Position numbers and translations under genes: made by a program. A DNA stretch of 64,000 bases from positions 1,674,001-1,738,000 of the forward strand of contig NZ_CP030047.1 of NCBI RefSeq assembly GCF_015291625.1. The letters are read 5' to 3'. Position 1 is the stretch's first letter; the number at the start of each line of letters is the position of its first letter. Positions 1-9,071 of this stretch are shown one piece after another. Source of the DNA: Bradyrhizobium sp. CCBAU 53421. Its GTDB lineage: Bacteria > Pseudomonadota > Alphaproteobacteria > Rhizobiales > Xanthobacteraceae. The notes beneath the pieces were generated by a model. That model was not told the DNA's origin. It ran no database searches and saw nothing but the letters and a program-made list of their open reading frames with translations.

Positions 1-1
1 T

Positions 2-331
2 GTCCGGGATGTCGATAATTCGCCTTATGGCGGACAGTGCCTCAGTTTTATGAGCTTCAAGGTCATACCTGGCACGGAAAAAACACTGACTTTGACCGTG
101 ATGTATCGCAATCACTTTTATATTGAAAAGCTGTTGGGCAACCTGATTGGACTTGGCCGCCTAATGGACTTTGTCGCTGATGAGGCCGACCTCAAGGTTG
201 GCGCGCTCACCGTCATTTCCACCCATGCCGAAATCGACCACCCGCGCCGCAACGGAAAGGCTGCTAGCCGGTCCGACATTACTGCGATGATCGCAGAGTT
301 CGATCAGGCAGCGGCCCCTCTCGCGGCTTGA
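2..331 (+). CDS. Thymidylate synthase-like protein, C-terminal part (gene starts before the window)
   Basis: The reading frame is open from base 2 with no stop before 331, so the 5' end lies outside the window. The segment YRNHFYIEKLLGNLIGLGRL followed by a stretch ending STHAEID resembles the C-terminal half of thymidylate synthases, where a conserved R...N and a late H/Y help bind dUMP. The visible 109 residues lack the catalytic Cys region, so activity cannot be judged. It is convergent with the uracil-DNA glycosylase gene and overlaps its end by 28 bp. Together with the MazG-type enzyme next door it forms a small nucleotide-metabolism group. A divergent thymidylate-synthase fold protein with another role is possible. 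Confidence 0.6.
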   Translation, partial: VRDVDNSPYGGQCLSFMSFKVIPGTEKTLTLTVMYRNHFYIEKLLGNLIGLGRLMDFVADEADLKVGALTVISTHAEIDHPRRNGKAASRSDITAMIAEFDQAAAPLAA

Positions 332-1008
332 GGAAAGAATGGAAGCTCGAGCGTCTGTCGATCGTCATCGGCGGCTGCGAGACCGTAGATGTGATTGACA
401 CCCGAGATGAACTCAGCTTGGCCGCCGTAACTTGGATGGCGGACGATCTCGACCGTTGTATCGAGGCCGTTCAGCGCCATGCCGGCATCGCGGCCGATTG
501 CCACGATCCGGCGCGGCTTGATCATCGCAATGAGAGCCGTGAGCAATGGCCACGTGGCTTCGCGCTCGGCCCTGGTGTGGCAACGGTTTGAGAAGGGGTC
601 ATCGGCCTCGTGCGGATGAAGAGGAAAGATATTCCACAAGACGGCGGGCTCTCCGATTCGAGTCAGCACGCTCCAGACGATGGCGGCGGTCCGCTCCGCG
701 ACCACAGGACCTCTTGTTGCACGATCCAGTGCTATGCCGCCCATCAGCGCCGCCGCGTGGCTCAAATGAACCTCGTCCGTCAGCGGCACGCCCGTTCTGC
801 GGCCGCCGCGGTAGCCCAGATCGCGGGCGATCCAGATCGTATCGACATGAGCGGTCAGGGCCGCGTCCAAGCACCGCACGAGATTGCGCCGCCGGATGCG
901 CGCTGCATCCGCGCGATCATACGTCGCGCAACAATCGGCGTAAGGGTTGAACACCGAAGGAAGGCGGGTTTCAGCAAGGGCTTGGGCGAACGACTTCGGC
1001 GTCTTCAA
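304..1008 (-). CDS. Uracil-DNA glycosylase family protein
   Basis: A 234-residue protein of the uracil-DNA glycosylase superfamily, which removes uracil from DNA. The motif EPAVLWNIFPLHPHE around residue 120 is the family's water-activating and base-pocket region. The segment HPSYGGQAEF near residue 190 matches the HPS(P/Y) minor-groove loop. The start is a TTG at 1008 that overlaps the stop of the upstream MazG-type gene as TTGA, which points to translational coupling within the 2377-304 operon. Pairing with a dNTP pyrophosphohydrolase and a thymidylate-synthase-like gene suggests control of dUTP or uracil in DNA, or a phage-defence role. The family call is firm; the biological role is inferred. 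Confidence 0.85.
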   Translation of the reverse strand: MKTPKSFAQALAETRLPSVFNPYADCCATYDRADAARIRRRNLVRCLDAALTAHVDTIWIARDLGYRGGRRTGVPLTDEVHLSHAAALMGGIALDRATRGPVVAERTAAIVWSVLTRIGEPAVLWNIFPLHPHEADDPFSNRCHTRAEREATWPLLTALIAMIKPRRIVAIGRDAGMALNGLDTTVEIVRHPSYGGQAEFISGVNHIYGLAAADDDRQTLELPFFPQAARGAAA

Positions 1009-2180
1009 GGTAGTGTCTCGATGGTTAGGCGACGGTTATTCGTATCGATGTGAAGACGCCCGCGCCGATGCTCGCGCAGAAAGCGGAAAGCGGCATAGCC
1101 CTGCAAGATCGCGTCCTCCCAAAGCCACAGCGGAATTCGTTCGGCCTCGTATCCAGCAACGAACTGGCGGACATGCTTCAGCATGTCGAACGGCAGTTCG
1201 CCTGACTTCACGTTGGCGAAGAGGTCTAGCGCGAGCGCTTGCCCGAAGATCCACGTGGCGACGCCCTCTTCGATGAGAGTGGCGCGCGCGCCATCCTGAG
1301 CCTCGTCGATCTTGGGGTCGCTTTTCCGCTTGAGGCGGAAAAGGCTGCGGATGACGGGCGACCACGTCAAGACAGCTACATAAGCGTAATGGAAAACATC
1401 GTGAAAGCGATAGTCATCGGCTGTCATGGCGTTATCTGTCAAACGATCGCCGACGTTCAGGCCATTGCAACGCTGGCACACATAAGTCTGGCCTCGAACA
1501 TTACGCTCAGAAACGTCGACATAGAGATCGCGAGGCAACTGTTCTTCGGGTTCGGCAGATTCGTCGAGAGGCGCGGGATATGATCGTCGGCGCGGCCAAC
1601 GATCGAAGATCTTGCTCAAATTCTTGACCGCAGCCGCCTCGAGCGTGACGCCCGCCTCGTTTGCAGCTTGAATCAACGTGCGCATGATCGCGACAAGGCG
1701 ACCGGCCAACGCCGACTGGTTGTCGGCCAGACGGCCTGCTTCGTGATCGGTCACGAGCAAGCCGACTTCACCCGCCAATTGGAGGAGCGTCTTCTCAAAG
1801 GTCGGAGTGGGCTCCAACCGGCGCGTCATTATTGCAGGCTGTAGAGAGGCGAATGAAAGTGCGGCGTCGGGCGCACGCTGCCAGTCGGCATACCCTCGAT
1901 TCAGATTCCCGGCGATCTCTCCGAGAGACAATCCACCTCGCGCGGCGACCGCCGTGAGATACCAAAGAACGTCGCCCAGTTCCTCGACTACGGCGCCGGC
2001 GTAGCCGAGGTATGAAGCTCGGTCTCGCTGTTTCTTCTTGACCTCGCTGAGGAGGCTGCCCGTCTCACCAAACAGGCCGAGCAACGGAAATGTGAGCGAA
2101 CCACGGTCACTGCGCAGGTCAGTGGTCAACGCTTGCGAGGCATAGTCCTCGACGGTAAGCGGGGAAAATTCGTCCGTCAT
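1005..2180 (-). CDS. MazG-type nucleoside triphosphate pyrophosphohydrolase, two-domain plus C-terminal extension
   Basis: A 391-residue protein starting at the ATG at 2180, which overlaps the stop of the preceding small gene (ATGA). Residues about 5-90 form an all-alpha MazG-like domain with the E-rich metal motif GLFGETGSLLSEV and then VEELGDVLWYL. Residues about 125-200 look like a second, weaker MazG-like repeat (LAGEVGLLVTDHE). The C-terminal part contains YRFHDVFHYAY and EEGVATWIF, a helical H/D/E-rich segment that I do not recognise. MazG enzymes hydrolyse NTPs or dNTPs to NMP and pyrophosphate. The operon order RHH protein, MazG, glycosylase fits nucleotide-pool or defence biology. 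An alternative upstream start exists but lacks the coupling overlap. Confidence 0.8.
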   Translation of the reverse strand: MTDEFSPLTVEDYASQALTTDLRSDRGSLTFPLLGLFGETGSLLSEVKKKQRDRASYLGYAGAVVEELGDVLWYLTAVAARGGLSLGEIAGNLNRGYADWQRAPDAALSFASLQPAIMTRRLEPTPTFEKTLLQLAGEVGLLVTDHEAGRLADNQSALAGRLVAIMRTLIQAANEAGVTLEAAAVKNLSKIFDRWPRRRSYPAPLDESAEPEEQLPRDLYVDVSERNVRGQTYVCQRCNGLNVGDRLTDNAMTADDYRFHDVFHYAYVAVLTWSPVIRSLFRLKRKSDPKIDEAQDGARATLIEEGVATWIFGQALALDLFANVKSGELPFDMLKHVRQFVAGYEAERIPLWLWEDAILQGYAAFRFLREHRRGRLHIDTNNRRLTIETLP

Positions 2181-2377
2181 GCTGTCCGCTTCTTTCGACG
2201 GTCGGAGATTGCCTTGTCCGGTACGGTCACGCCATATGCCTTTAACGCGCGGAGGACCACCACCCGAATGGGTTCGCGCGTTTCCGCAGCCCGAATGCAA
2301 AGGTGGTGTTTCGTGACCGCCGGCACCTGAATCTGCAGATACTCGTCCGTCTCGTCGGAGGGGCGCGCCGCCTTCAT
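2177..2377 (-). CDS. Small ribbon-helix-helix-like protein, probable autoregulator
   Basis: A 66-residue protein. The middle (YLQIQVPAVTKHHL, then an A-rich helix and VVLRALKAYGV) has the strand-helix-helix spacing of CopG/ParD/Arc-type DNA-binding proteins, in which the first strand contacts DNA as a dimer. It is the first gene of the operon and its stop overlaps the start of the MazG gene. The ATG lies directly beside a pair of 19-bp direct repeats, as expected for a protein that represses its own promoter. No toxin of a usual type II pair follows, so it may be a stand-alone regulator of the nucleotide enzymes. The fold assignment rests on pattern only. Confidence 0.55.
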   Translation of the reverse strand: MKAARPSDETDEYLQIQVPAVTKHHLCIRAAETREPIRVVVLRALKAYGVTVPDKAISDRRKKRTA

Positions 2378-2420
2378 GAAATCACTATATCATGTATTTC
2401 ATGAAACCACTATATAATGA
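2373..2420. promoter_or_regulatory. Direct-repeat operator region of the RHH-mazG-udg operon
   Basis: Two 19-bp direct repeats differing at two positions, ATGAAATCACTATATCATG at 2376-2394 and ATGAAACCACTATATAATG at 2401-2419, are set 25 bp apart. The palindrome TTCATGAA occurs at 2373-2380 and again, extended to TTTCATGAAA, at 2397-2406. The region is far more AT-rich than its surroundings and sits immediately upstream of the minus-strand start at 2377, where the promoter should be. This is typical of operators bound by side-by-side RHH dimers. The repeats are seen directly; binding is inferred. Confidence 0.6.
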
Positions 2421-2498
2421 AATCGGAGCATTCGCAGACGGCATTGTCGCCACGACTGCGGACCTAGCGGACATGCCGCATCGTCACATTCACCGAAA

Positions 2499-3449
2499 TC
2501 ATGCGGGGTCGCGACGGGCCCTATCTCGAGGCGGATAGCCTCGTTCTCGTCCATTAGCCGGTAGCGCTTTATCTGCCAAGCACCGTCGCGGCCTTTGCCA
2601 CTCCATTCCGTCCCAAGTATCCCTGATCAGCTGGAGCTTCTTCAAGGCTTGCTCAATGGCCTGCTGCTGAGCCGGGGCAGAGTGCGTGTTGTCGAGGCGG
2701 GCGGTGTCCGCGACTATGGCCAAGCTCCTGCCGGCTGATCGGATATACAATCTTTTGCCTGCCACGGCTGGCTGTAAGATTGGAACAGCCTTTGCCAGGT
2801 GGGCGGCCCAGCCGTCGAGCATCAATTTGACGCTGGTGCTCGGTGCGCCCGAATCCCAACATTGATGCGAGACTCTTATGCTGGCCACCTTGTTGTCCTT
2901 GAGCAGGAAGGGATAGCTGCGGAAGCCGCTCGCGCGCGTGTCAAAGTAGATGGTTCTCGACGCTTCGAGTCGGGCATTGCCGCTGTTCGGGTTGGTCTTG
3001 ATCCGGAGGTCGGGATAGGCTTTCCCAACGATCTGGGCGTAGCCATCAAAGAAGCTCATCACCGCTTCGACCGGGACCGGCTCGTAAGGGCTACTGGCAC
3101 GCCCGATGGCAGTTTCCACCGCCGCTCGATCATCCTCATGGACGAGTGGCCGGAGGGCTTCGTATGGCAAAGCGCCATCGAAATCGTCTACGAGACGAGA
3201 ACCGCTGATGTAAATCGAAGGCGAAATCAGGAGGGTGGCGACCAAGGGCGCGACCCCATGAGCGATGTGGGCGTCCCGAGAAATCCGATACCCTTGCGGC
3301 TGATCCCGCGTGAATCCCGCGTCAATTTTGTTTCCGATCAGCACCGGGGCTTGGAGCCTCTTCCCACGCCACAGGTGCAGAACGAGATCGGCGGTGCCGT
3401 AGGTGTTTCTGTGCGGACCTGCTGGCGAACTGAGCCGGCTCCGCAAATT
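2499..3449 (-). pseudogene. PD-(D/E)XK nuclease-like protein, N-terminus lost to IS3 insertion
   Basis: The frame on the minus strand enters from the IS3 element at about 3449 and runs about 315 codons to a stop at 2499. The start of the retained part, NTYGTADLVLHLW then NKIDAGFTRDQPQGY, matches the nuclease core of a PD-(D/E)XK family in which D and E-x-K bind metal. Here the expected ENK reads GNK, so a catalytic ligand appears changed. The rest is a conserved-looking alpha/beta region ending in a Q-rich helix. No start codon or ribosome site belongs to it, since the 5' end was cut by the transposon. It is probably a dead remnant of a restriction or defence nuclease. Confidence 0.5.
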
Positions 3450-3517
3450 TGAACAGGGCGATAAGTGGAGTTTCTGCCTGACAGCGGGCACGCTGAGCCT
3501 GCGAATCAGGAGAGATC

Positions 3518-3826
3518 ATGAGCAGGCCACCGCGCTGGAACCACTCACCGGCCTTCAAGGCGAAGGTGGCGCTGGCCGCCGTCAAGGGCGATCGCACGAT
3601 AGCCCAGTTGGCGGAGCATTTCGACGTTCATCCCAATCAGATTACGGCCTGGAAATCGCAGCTTGAGGGCAGCGCCTCCGATATTTTCGGACCGGGAGGT
3701 GGGACACCGGCCACGCCCGCCATCGACGTGAAGTCGTTGCACGCCAAGATCGGAGAGTTGACGCTGGAGAACGATTTTTTAGAAGGAGCGCTCACCAAGG
3801 CGGGATTGCTGAGCGCAAAGCGATGA
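3518..3826 (+). CDS. IS3-family transposase OrfA
   Basis: A 102-residue protein with an N-terminal helix-turn-helix (SPAFKAKVALAAVKG, then HFDVHPNQITAWK) and a C-terminal leucine-zipper-like helix (LHAKIGELTLENDFLEGAL), the usual OrfA layout that recognises the IS ends. Its stop overlaps the orfB start as ATGA. IS3 elements normally make the full transposase by a frameshift between orfA and orfB; because orfB is broken here, OrfA alone would at most act as an inhibitor. Confidence 0.85.
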   Translation: MSRPPRWNHSPAFKAKVALAAVKGDRTIAQLAEHFDVHPNQITAWKSQLEGSASDIFGPGGGTPATPAIDVKSLHAKIGELTLENDFLEGALTKAGLLSAKR

Positions 3827-4648
3827 TCGACCGTGAGCACGATCTGTCGATCACGAAGCAGGCAGAGGTTTTGAAGATCAGCCGCGGCAGCGTGTATTAT
3901 CTGCCGCGTCCAGTTTCTTCAGCCGACCTCGAGATCATGCAGCGTCTCGATCGGCTGCACCTGGAGTATCCCTTCGCCGGTTCGCGTATGTTGCGAGGCC
4001 TGCTGGCTTTGCAGGGGTGCAAGATCGGCCGTCGGCACGTGAAGACGCTGATGCGGCGGATGGGGATAGAAGCGCTTTATCGCCGTCCACGGACGACAAA
4101 GCCCGAGCCGGGCCATAAGATCTACCCGTACCTGCTGCGCGGGATGGAGATCACGCGGCCGAACCAGGTGTGGGCGATGGACATCACCTACATCCCGATG
4201 GCGCGCGGCTTCGTCTATCTGGCGGTTGTGCTCGACTGGTTCAGCCGCCGCGTGTTGTCGTGGCGCGTATCGATCCCATGGAGGCGGCATTCTGCGTCGA
4301 GACGCTTCAGGATGCCCTGGCTCGTCACGGCAAGCCGGATGTCTTCAACACGGATCAGGGCTCGCAGTTCACCGGATAGGCCTTTATCGGCGTACTCGCC
4401 GACAATGGCATTGCGATCAGCATGGACGGCAAGGGAGCCTGGCGGGACGACGTGTTCGTCGAACGGCTATGGCGCAGCGTCAAATACGAGGAGGTCTATC
4501 TGCGAGCCTACGAAACCGTTGCTGACACGCGACGTCGATTGGTCAGTATCTAGACTTTTACAATGGTCGTCGGCCTCATTCGAGCCTTGACGACCGCACT
4601 CCGGATCAAGCCTACTTCGATCTTCCGCCGCTCCGCGCGGCGGCCTAA
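3823..4648 (+). pseudogene. IS3-family transposase OrfB, frameshifted
   Basis: The first 150 residues read as a normal OrfB, including the first catalytic Asp in NQVWAMDITYIPMARG. The frame then shifts near 4267. The next part (DPMEAAFCVETLQDAL, FNTDQGSQFTG with the second Asp) lies in another frame and meets a TAG at 4377. The third part contains the catalytic Glu region (WRDDVFVERLWRSVKYEEVY). A further shift near 4538 is needed to read the C-terminus LDFYNGRRPHSSLDDRTPDQA. At least three lesions make it a pseudogene. Confidence 0.85.
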
Positions 4649-4690
4649 CCCCGGCAGACGCTCCACTTATCGACGCGGAGATTCTGTTCA

Positions 4691-5027
4691 GACAACCGGG
4701 ACCAGCTCAGGGATCGATGGCCGCTACCGTCCGCTCTGATGTAAACGTTGGTATGTAGTGGACCGCTCGCCGAGAGCGATTAGCGTTTTTGGAAACTGTG
4801 AGAGCCATTACCAAGCCGCTGATCTATTTCCGAACGCCACTCGGCTGAAACCATCTCGCGGTCGCGCCGTTGCAGCGAGATCGGCAACGGCGTTGTTTCT
4901 GCTAATGTAGATCGGTGTTAGTTGCGTCCGCCAGCGCGCTGGCCGCTGTGTTGCCGTCAAGTAGAGTAATTTCGCTTGATCGCTCTAAAGGTCGATGCGC
5001 AACGGCACCGGTTCGCGAGCGCCTGAC
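4691..5027. other. Gap between IS3 and IS701 elements
   Basis: No open frame longer than a few dozen codons and no recognisable RNA or repeat was seen here. It is probably remnant DNA between two insertions. Confidence 0.5.
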
Positions 5028-6540
5028 CTAGTCTGACTGAGTTACAAAACCGCCGGCCAGAATCAGTGATTGTTGAAGCATGGACCATCAGCCGATGAGG
5101 CCGACATGAGCGGGCGTGGCGCCAAGACGGGCGAGAAGCGATTTGCGGCATATTTGGAAGGGCTTGCCAGTGTTATCGGTCATGCTGATCGGAAGGCGCC
5201 GCTGCGCGACTATTGCGTCGGCCCGATGGCTTGTGGCGGTTGCAAGAGCGTGGAGCCGATGGCGGCGGTGACAGCTCCGGAACGGACGGCCGCCCAGCAT
5301 CAATCGCTGCTGTATTTCGTCGGCAGCGGCGCCTGGTCGGATGAGAAGGTGCTGGGCAAGGTACGCGAGATGGTCCTGCCAGCGATTGAACGCCCGGGCC
5401 CCATCGAAGCCTGGATCATCGACGTCACCGGATTTCCCAAGCAGAGCGACATTCGGTTGGAGTGGCACGGCAATATTGCGGGCAGCTCGGCAAGCAGGAT
5501 AATTGCCAGGTAGCGGTGTCGCTGTCGATTGCCAACCACCACGCCAGCCTGCCTATCGCCTTTATCTTCCGAAGGAATGGACTGAGGACCGCGATCGGCG
5601 GCGCAAGGTTGGCATTCCTGCCGAAGTCGGCTTTCTGACCAAGCCGGTGATCGCGCTGGAGCAGTTGCGGTGGGCCTGTGCGAGCGGCCTTCCGCGCGTT
5701 GTCGTGCTGATGGACGCGGGCTATGGCAACAACAGCGACCTGCGCACGGAGATCACGGCGCTGGGATTGACCTATGTGGCGGGTCTTCTGCCGAGCACAA
5801 CGGTATGGGCGCCCGGCACCGGTCCCTTGCCGCCGAAGCCATGGTCAGGCCGCGGCCGTCCACCGAAACTGGTGCGCCGCAACCGTCAGCATCAGCCGGC
5901 CGCCGTCAAGGCGTTCGCGATCGGCCTGCCGGCCAAAGTTTGTCGCACCATCACATGGCGGCAAGGAACGAACGAAAAGCTGACCTCGCGCTTTGCTCGC
6001 GTGCGGGTCCGTGCCGCGCATCGTGATTATTGGCAAACCACCCCGCGATTGGAGGAATGGTTGCTGATTGAATGGCCGAAAGGCGAGGACCAGCCTACCA
6101 AATACTGGCTCTCGACATTGCCGGAGGATGTGGCATTCCGATCTCTCGTCGAGACGGCTAAATTGCGCTGGCGCATCGAACGCGACTATCAGGACCTCAA
6201 GCAGGAGGTTGGGCTCGGACACTTCGAGGGACGCGGCTGGCGCGGCTTTCATCATCACGCAACGATGTGCATTGCGGCCTACGGATTCCTGATCTCGGAG
6301 CGGGAGACGATTCCCCCCTCAGGCGCTTAGCGCACCCCGCCGATCCCGCTCGCTCGCGTTCCCGCAGATTACGGACCCCGTGAATCTGCCGCTGCGGACC
6401 CATCGTCACATGCCAAATTCGATCGCGACGATGCGACGACGGCTCGAACATGGGCTCGTCCGAACGCTGTCGAGATGTCCTTGTTGTGCGATCCAGTTCG
6501 ACCACTACACAGATCATCGTTTGTGACGCAGTAAGATTAG
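5028..6540 (+). mobile_element. IS701-family insertion sequence (degenerate)
   Basis: Imperfect terminal inverted repeats of about 22 bp are visible. The left end starts CTAGTCTGACTGAGTTACAA at 5028. The complement of the right end at 6540 starts CTAATCTTACTGCGTCACAA. The total length of about 1.5 kb fits the family. The single transposase frame inside is broken by several frameshifts. The right end lies about 90 bp from the end of the C39 transporter gene. Confidence 0.75.
5070..6330 (+). pseudogene. IS701-family transposase, frameshifted
   Basis: The N-terminal part (residues read from 5070) shows the family pattern MAAVTAPERTAAQHQSLLYF and the catalytic Asp in EAWIIDVTGFPKQ. The frame changes near 5447 and again near 5545, where a 7-bp deletion between short repeats (ATCGCC) is likely. 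The remaining frame from about 5545 contains VVVLMDAGYGNNSDLR with the second Asp and the Glu region LRWRIERDYQDLKQEVGLGHFE. The C-terminus ends early at 6330 compared with family members. The gene is inactive. Confidence 0.85.
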
Positions 6541-6632
6541 CAGGCTGTTGGCAATTCTCGCGCCAGACGGCGGTGAGAAGCATCGACCGGAAGCCAGAGC
6601 TCCCGAACAGTTGCGCCCTTTCGCACGAACCA

Positions 6633-8792
6633 TCAGCTGCAGCTTTCTTCGGTCTGACTCTGCCAGAATCGAGCATAAGCGCTTTCGGTCAATAGATCAG
6701 TATGCCTCCCTTCCGCAACTATCCGCCCCCTCTCCAAGAGGACTATCTTGTCAGCGCGACGGATGGTGTTAAGCCGGTGAGAGATCACTACGATGGTCTT
6801 GCCGGCCCGGAGCAGATTCTCGAGGAGCCGGTGCACAGCGGCTTCGGCAATTGAGTCGAGAGAGGCGGTAGGTTCGTCCAGGATCAGGATTTCCGGATTC
6901 CTGTATAGAACTCGTGCCAACGAAAGAAGCTGTTTCTCGCCGCCAGACAACTTTACGCCACTTTCCCCGAGGTTGGCCTTGAATCCTCCGGGCCAATGCT
7001 CGATGGCCTCGCGCAACCCAGTTTGGTCGCATACTTTTATGATACTCTCGAGCTCCGGTTCGAGCTCGCCGAGTGCGATGTTCTCAATCACCGAGCCCAA
7101 GAATACATCTGTTGATTGCGGAACCACGCCGACAAGCTTACGCAGCGATACAGCCGAGAAGTCCTTGAGATCATGGGAGCCGATTCGGATACAGCCCCCT
7201 TCAAGCGGGTAGACGTTCTGTAGCAGCGCTGCAAGGGAACTCTTGCCCGAGCCGCTTTCCCCCACCACCGCCGTCATCGCGCCTCTCCGGAACGTGACGC
7301 TGAGACCTTGAAAAAGATTGGGTTGGGCACCATAACGAAATGTGACATTTTCAAGGCAAATATCACCAGGGGTGACATTTGTGGCATCAGCGCTGCCGTC
7401 ACGTGCCGGCTCAAGGTCGAAAATCTCAAAGAGTCGATCCGCCGCGATGACAGCGTCCTGGACCGATCTGTTAACTTGGATCAGGCTCGCGACCGGGCGG
7501 GCGATGAAGGCGAACAACGAATAGCACGAAAGAAGTTCCCCCGGCGTGACGGTCTGATCCAGGACAAGTCTGGTACCGCACCACATCAGCAGGATCGTAA
7601 ACAGACTTGAAACAAACGTGGACGCATTGTCTCCAATGATCGAAATAAGGGCGGCACTGTAGACCGACTGTAGCGTGTTAGCGAGGCGGTTCTCCATCTT
7701 GAGACGTGCGCTCTTCTCCATCCCGAATGTTTTGATCGTAGAAACAGCTCCGATCGATTCCACCAATTGCGCCTGCAGATCGGCGGCATTCTCCATTGTC
7801 GCGCGGTTGCGCTTGCTATTCAGCCGATTAGTCGTCCAATATATCAGCGCATATAGTGGAATTGAGATCGCCGCAACCACAGTGATCTTCCACGAATAGA
7901 GGAGCATCAACCCGAACGAGAATAGTATAACCAAAATGTTGACGAACATGGTAATGCAGGTTTGGTTCAGGAAACTCCTGATTTTCACCGCGTCGTTCAT
8001 CCGCGAAACGAGTTCTCCCACTCGCATGCTATCGAAGAAATTCTGGGATAGCCTTAGGATGTGAGTATAGTAGTTGCCGATCAAGCTCGCATCGATTTTC
8101 TGCCCAGTTTGTAAGATGAGCCGGCTTCTAAGCAGACTGATTAAGATTTGTGGCACCAGGATCAGCAGCATTACAAAGGTCATGACGTTGAGCAAGTTGC
8201 GGTCGCCCGACGTAATCACATGATCGACGGTTTTCTGGACGTAAATGGGCGTCGAGAGGCCGAGAATGGTGGTTACCAGTGCGCCGACCAGAGCCTGTGC
8301 CAGCGCAACCTTGTGTGGGGCAAGCAGCTTGGCGAAACGAACAAGAGTTGAGGTAGTCTCATCGCGACGTTTGAACGTGTCTGACGGAACCAGAAGCACC
8401 ATGACGCCGGTCCATTGCCGCTTGAATTCTTCGTGCGATAGCCGTCGGATTTCACCAAACGCAGGGTCCATGACAGTGACCCTCCTCACGTCGACTGCTT
8501 GGATTACGACGAAGTGGTGCAGCACTTCTTTGACGATCACATGCGCGATAGCCGGTTTGGGTATCTTGTGTAAGCTGTTGAAGTCGCCCCTGACGCCCTT
8601 CGCAATGAAGCCTAGCTTCTGAGCCGCGTTCAAAAGACCTGACACCGTAGTACCAGACTGGTCGGTCGAGGCATATTGGCGGATCCGAGACAATGGCAAC
8701 TTGCAGCCGTAGTGGGCTGCAACAGAAGCAAGGCTGACCGCCCCACAATCCATCATATCGCGCTGCTTCAACTTGGTGGTTTGGCACGACAT
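6633..8792 (-). CDS. Peptidase-containing ABC transporter (C39 peptidase, membrane domain, ATPase) for a double-glycine peptide
   Basis: A 719-residue bacteriocin-type exporter. Residues 1-130 are a C39 cysteine peptidase: Gln and Cys in KQRDMMDCG (Cys16), His93 in HHFVVI, and Asp109 in VMDP, so the triad is complete. Six membrane segments follow at about 150-420. The ATPase domain has GESGSGKSS (Walker A), LSGGEKQL (signature) and ILILDEPTASLD (Walker B). Such proteins cleave a leader after Gly-Gly and export the core peptide. A gene for a Gly-Gly-leader peptide lies 279 bp upstream on the same strand. No HlyD-type adaptor gene is nearby. The start at 8792 was chosen because C39 domains begin just before the Q-x5-C motif; an ATG at 8855 is the alternative. 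Confidence 0.92.
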   Translation of the reverse strand: MSCQTTKLKQRDMMDCGAVSLASVAAHYGCKLPLSRIRQYASTDQSGTTVSGLLNAAQKLGFIAKGVRGDFNSLHKIPKPAIAHVIVKEVLHHFVVIQAVDVRRVTVMDPAFGEIRRLSHEEFKRQWTGVMVLLVPSDTFKRRDETTSTLVRFAKLLAPHKVALAQALVGALVTTILGLSTPIYVQKTVDHVITSGDRNLLNVMTFVMLLILVPQILISLLRSRLILQTGQKIDASLIGNYYTHILRLSQNFFDSMRVGELVSRMNDAVKIRSFLNQTCITMFVNILVILFSFGLMLLYSWKITVVAAISIPLYALIYWTTNRLNSKRNRATMENAADLQAQLVESIGAVSTIKTFGMEKSARLKMENRLANTLQSVYSAALISIIGDNASTFVSSLFTILLMWCGTRLVLDQTVTPGELLSCYSLFAFIARPVASLIQVNRSVQDAVIAADRLFEIFDLEPARDGSADATNVTPGDICLENVTFRYGAQPNLFQGLSVTFRRGAMTAVVGESGSGKSSLAALLQNVYPLEGGCIRIGSHDLKDFSAVSLRKLVGVVPQSTDVFLGSVIENIALGELEPELESIIKVCDQTGLREAIEHWPGGFKANLGESGVKLSGGEKQLLSLARVLYRNPEILILDEPTASLDSIAEAAVHRLLENLLRAGKTIVVISHRLNTIRRADKIVLLERGRIVAEGRHTDLLTESAYARFWQSQTEESCS

Positions 8793-9018
8793 AGGTTTCA
8801 CATACTCTTGGCATGAATAGTTGGCGGGTAAACAAGAGGGGGCCGAGCCAATCATCGAGCTCAGTTTGAGCAGCTGCAGCGGAGTGCGCTCAGAAGGACG
8901 CGGGCTCACTATTTCACATCTATCATGACGCTGGCATCGCCAGGCGCAAATTAGCGGCAGCACTCCCGCGGCAGTTAGCGCGAGAGGGTTGCGTTCGTAC
9001 GAAAGTAGCTCTGGGGTA

Positions 9019-9049
9019 AGCCGGTCCGCGGCTGCGCCGCGGACCGGCT
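9019..9049. other. Perfect 14-bp-stem hairpin between precursor and transporter genes
   Basis: AGCCGGTCCGCGGC pairs with GCCGCGGACCGGCT across a 3-base loop. On the transcribed minus strand it is not followed by a T run, so it is not a standard terminator there. It could stabilise the upstream precursor mRNA or lower read-through into the transporter gene, giving more peptide than exporter. The structure is seen directly; the role is inferred. Confidence 0.6.
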
Positions 9050-9071
9050 AAAAATACAGTTACAAGCGCTC

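Larger units (their letters stand above)
3450..4690 (+). mobile_element. IS3-family insertion sequence (degenerate)
   Basis: The element is bounded by imperfect inverted ends. The left end begins TGAACAGGGCGATAAGTGGA at 3450. The complement of the right end near 4690 begins TGAACAG and contains CGATAAGTGGAG followed by GTCTGCC. Inside are overlapping orfA and orfB frames of the IS3 type. orfB carries frameshifts and a stop, so the element cannot move on its own. It truncates a nuclease gene at its left end. Exact ends and target duplication were not determined. Confidence 0.8.

Noticed and set aside
2177..2377. Antitoxin of a standard type II toxin-antitoxin pair
   Set aside because: The next gene is a MazG-type enzyme, not a ParE, MazF or similar toxin.
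9021..9047. The hairpin as a rho-independent terminator of the precursor gene
   Set aside because: There is no T run after it on the transcribed strand.
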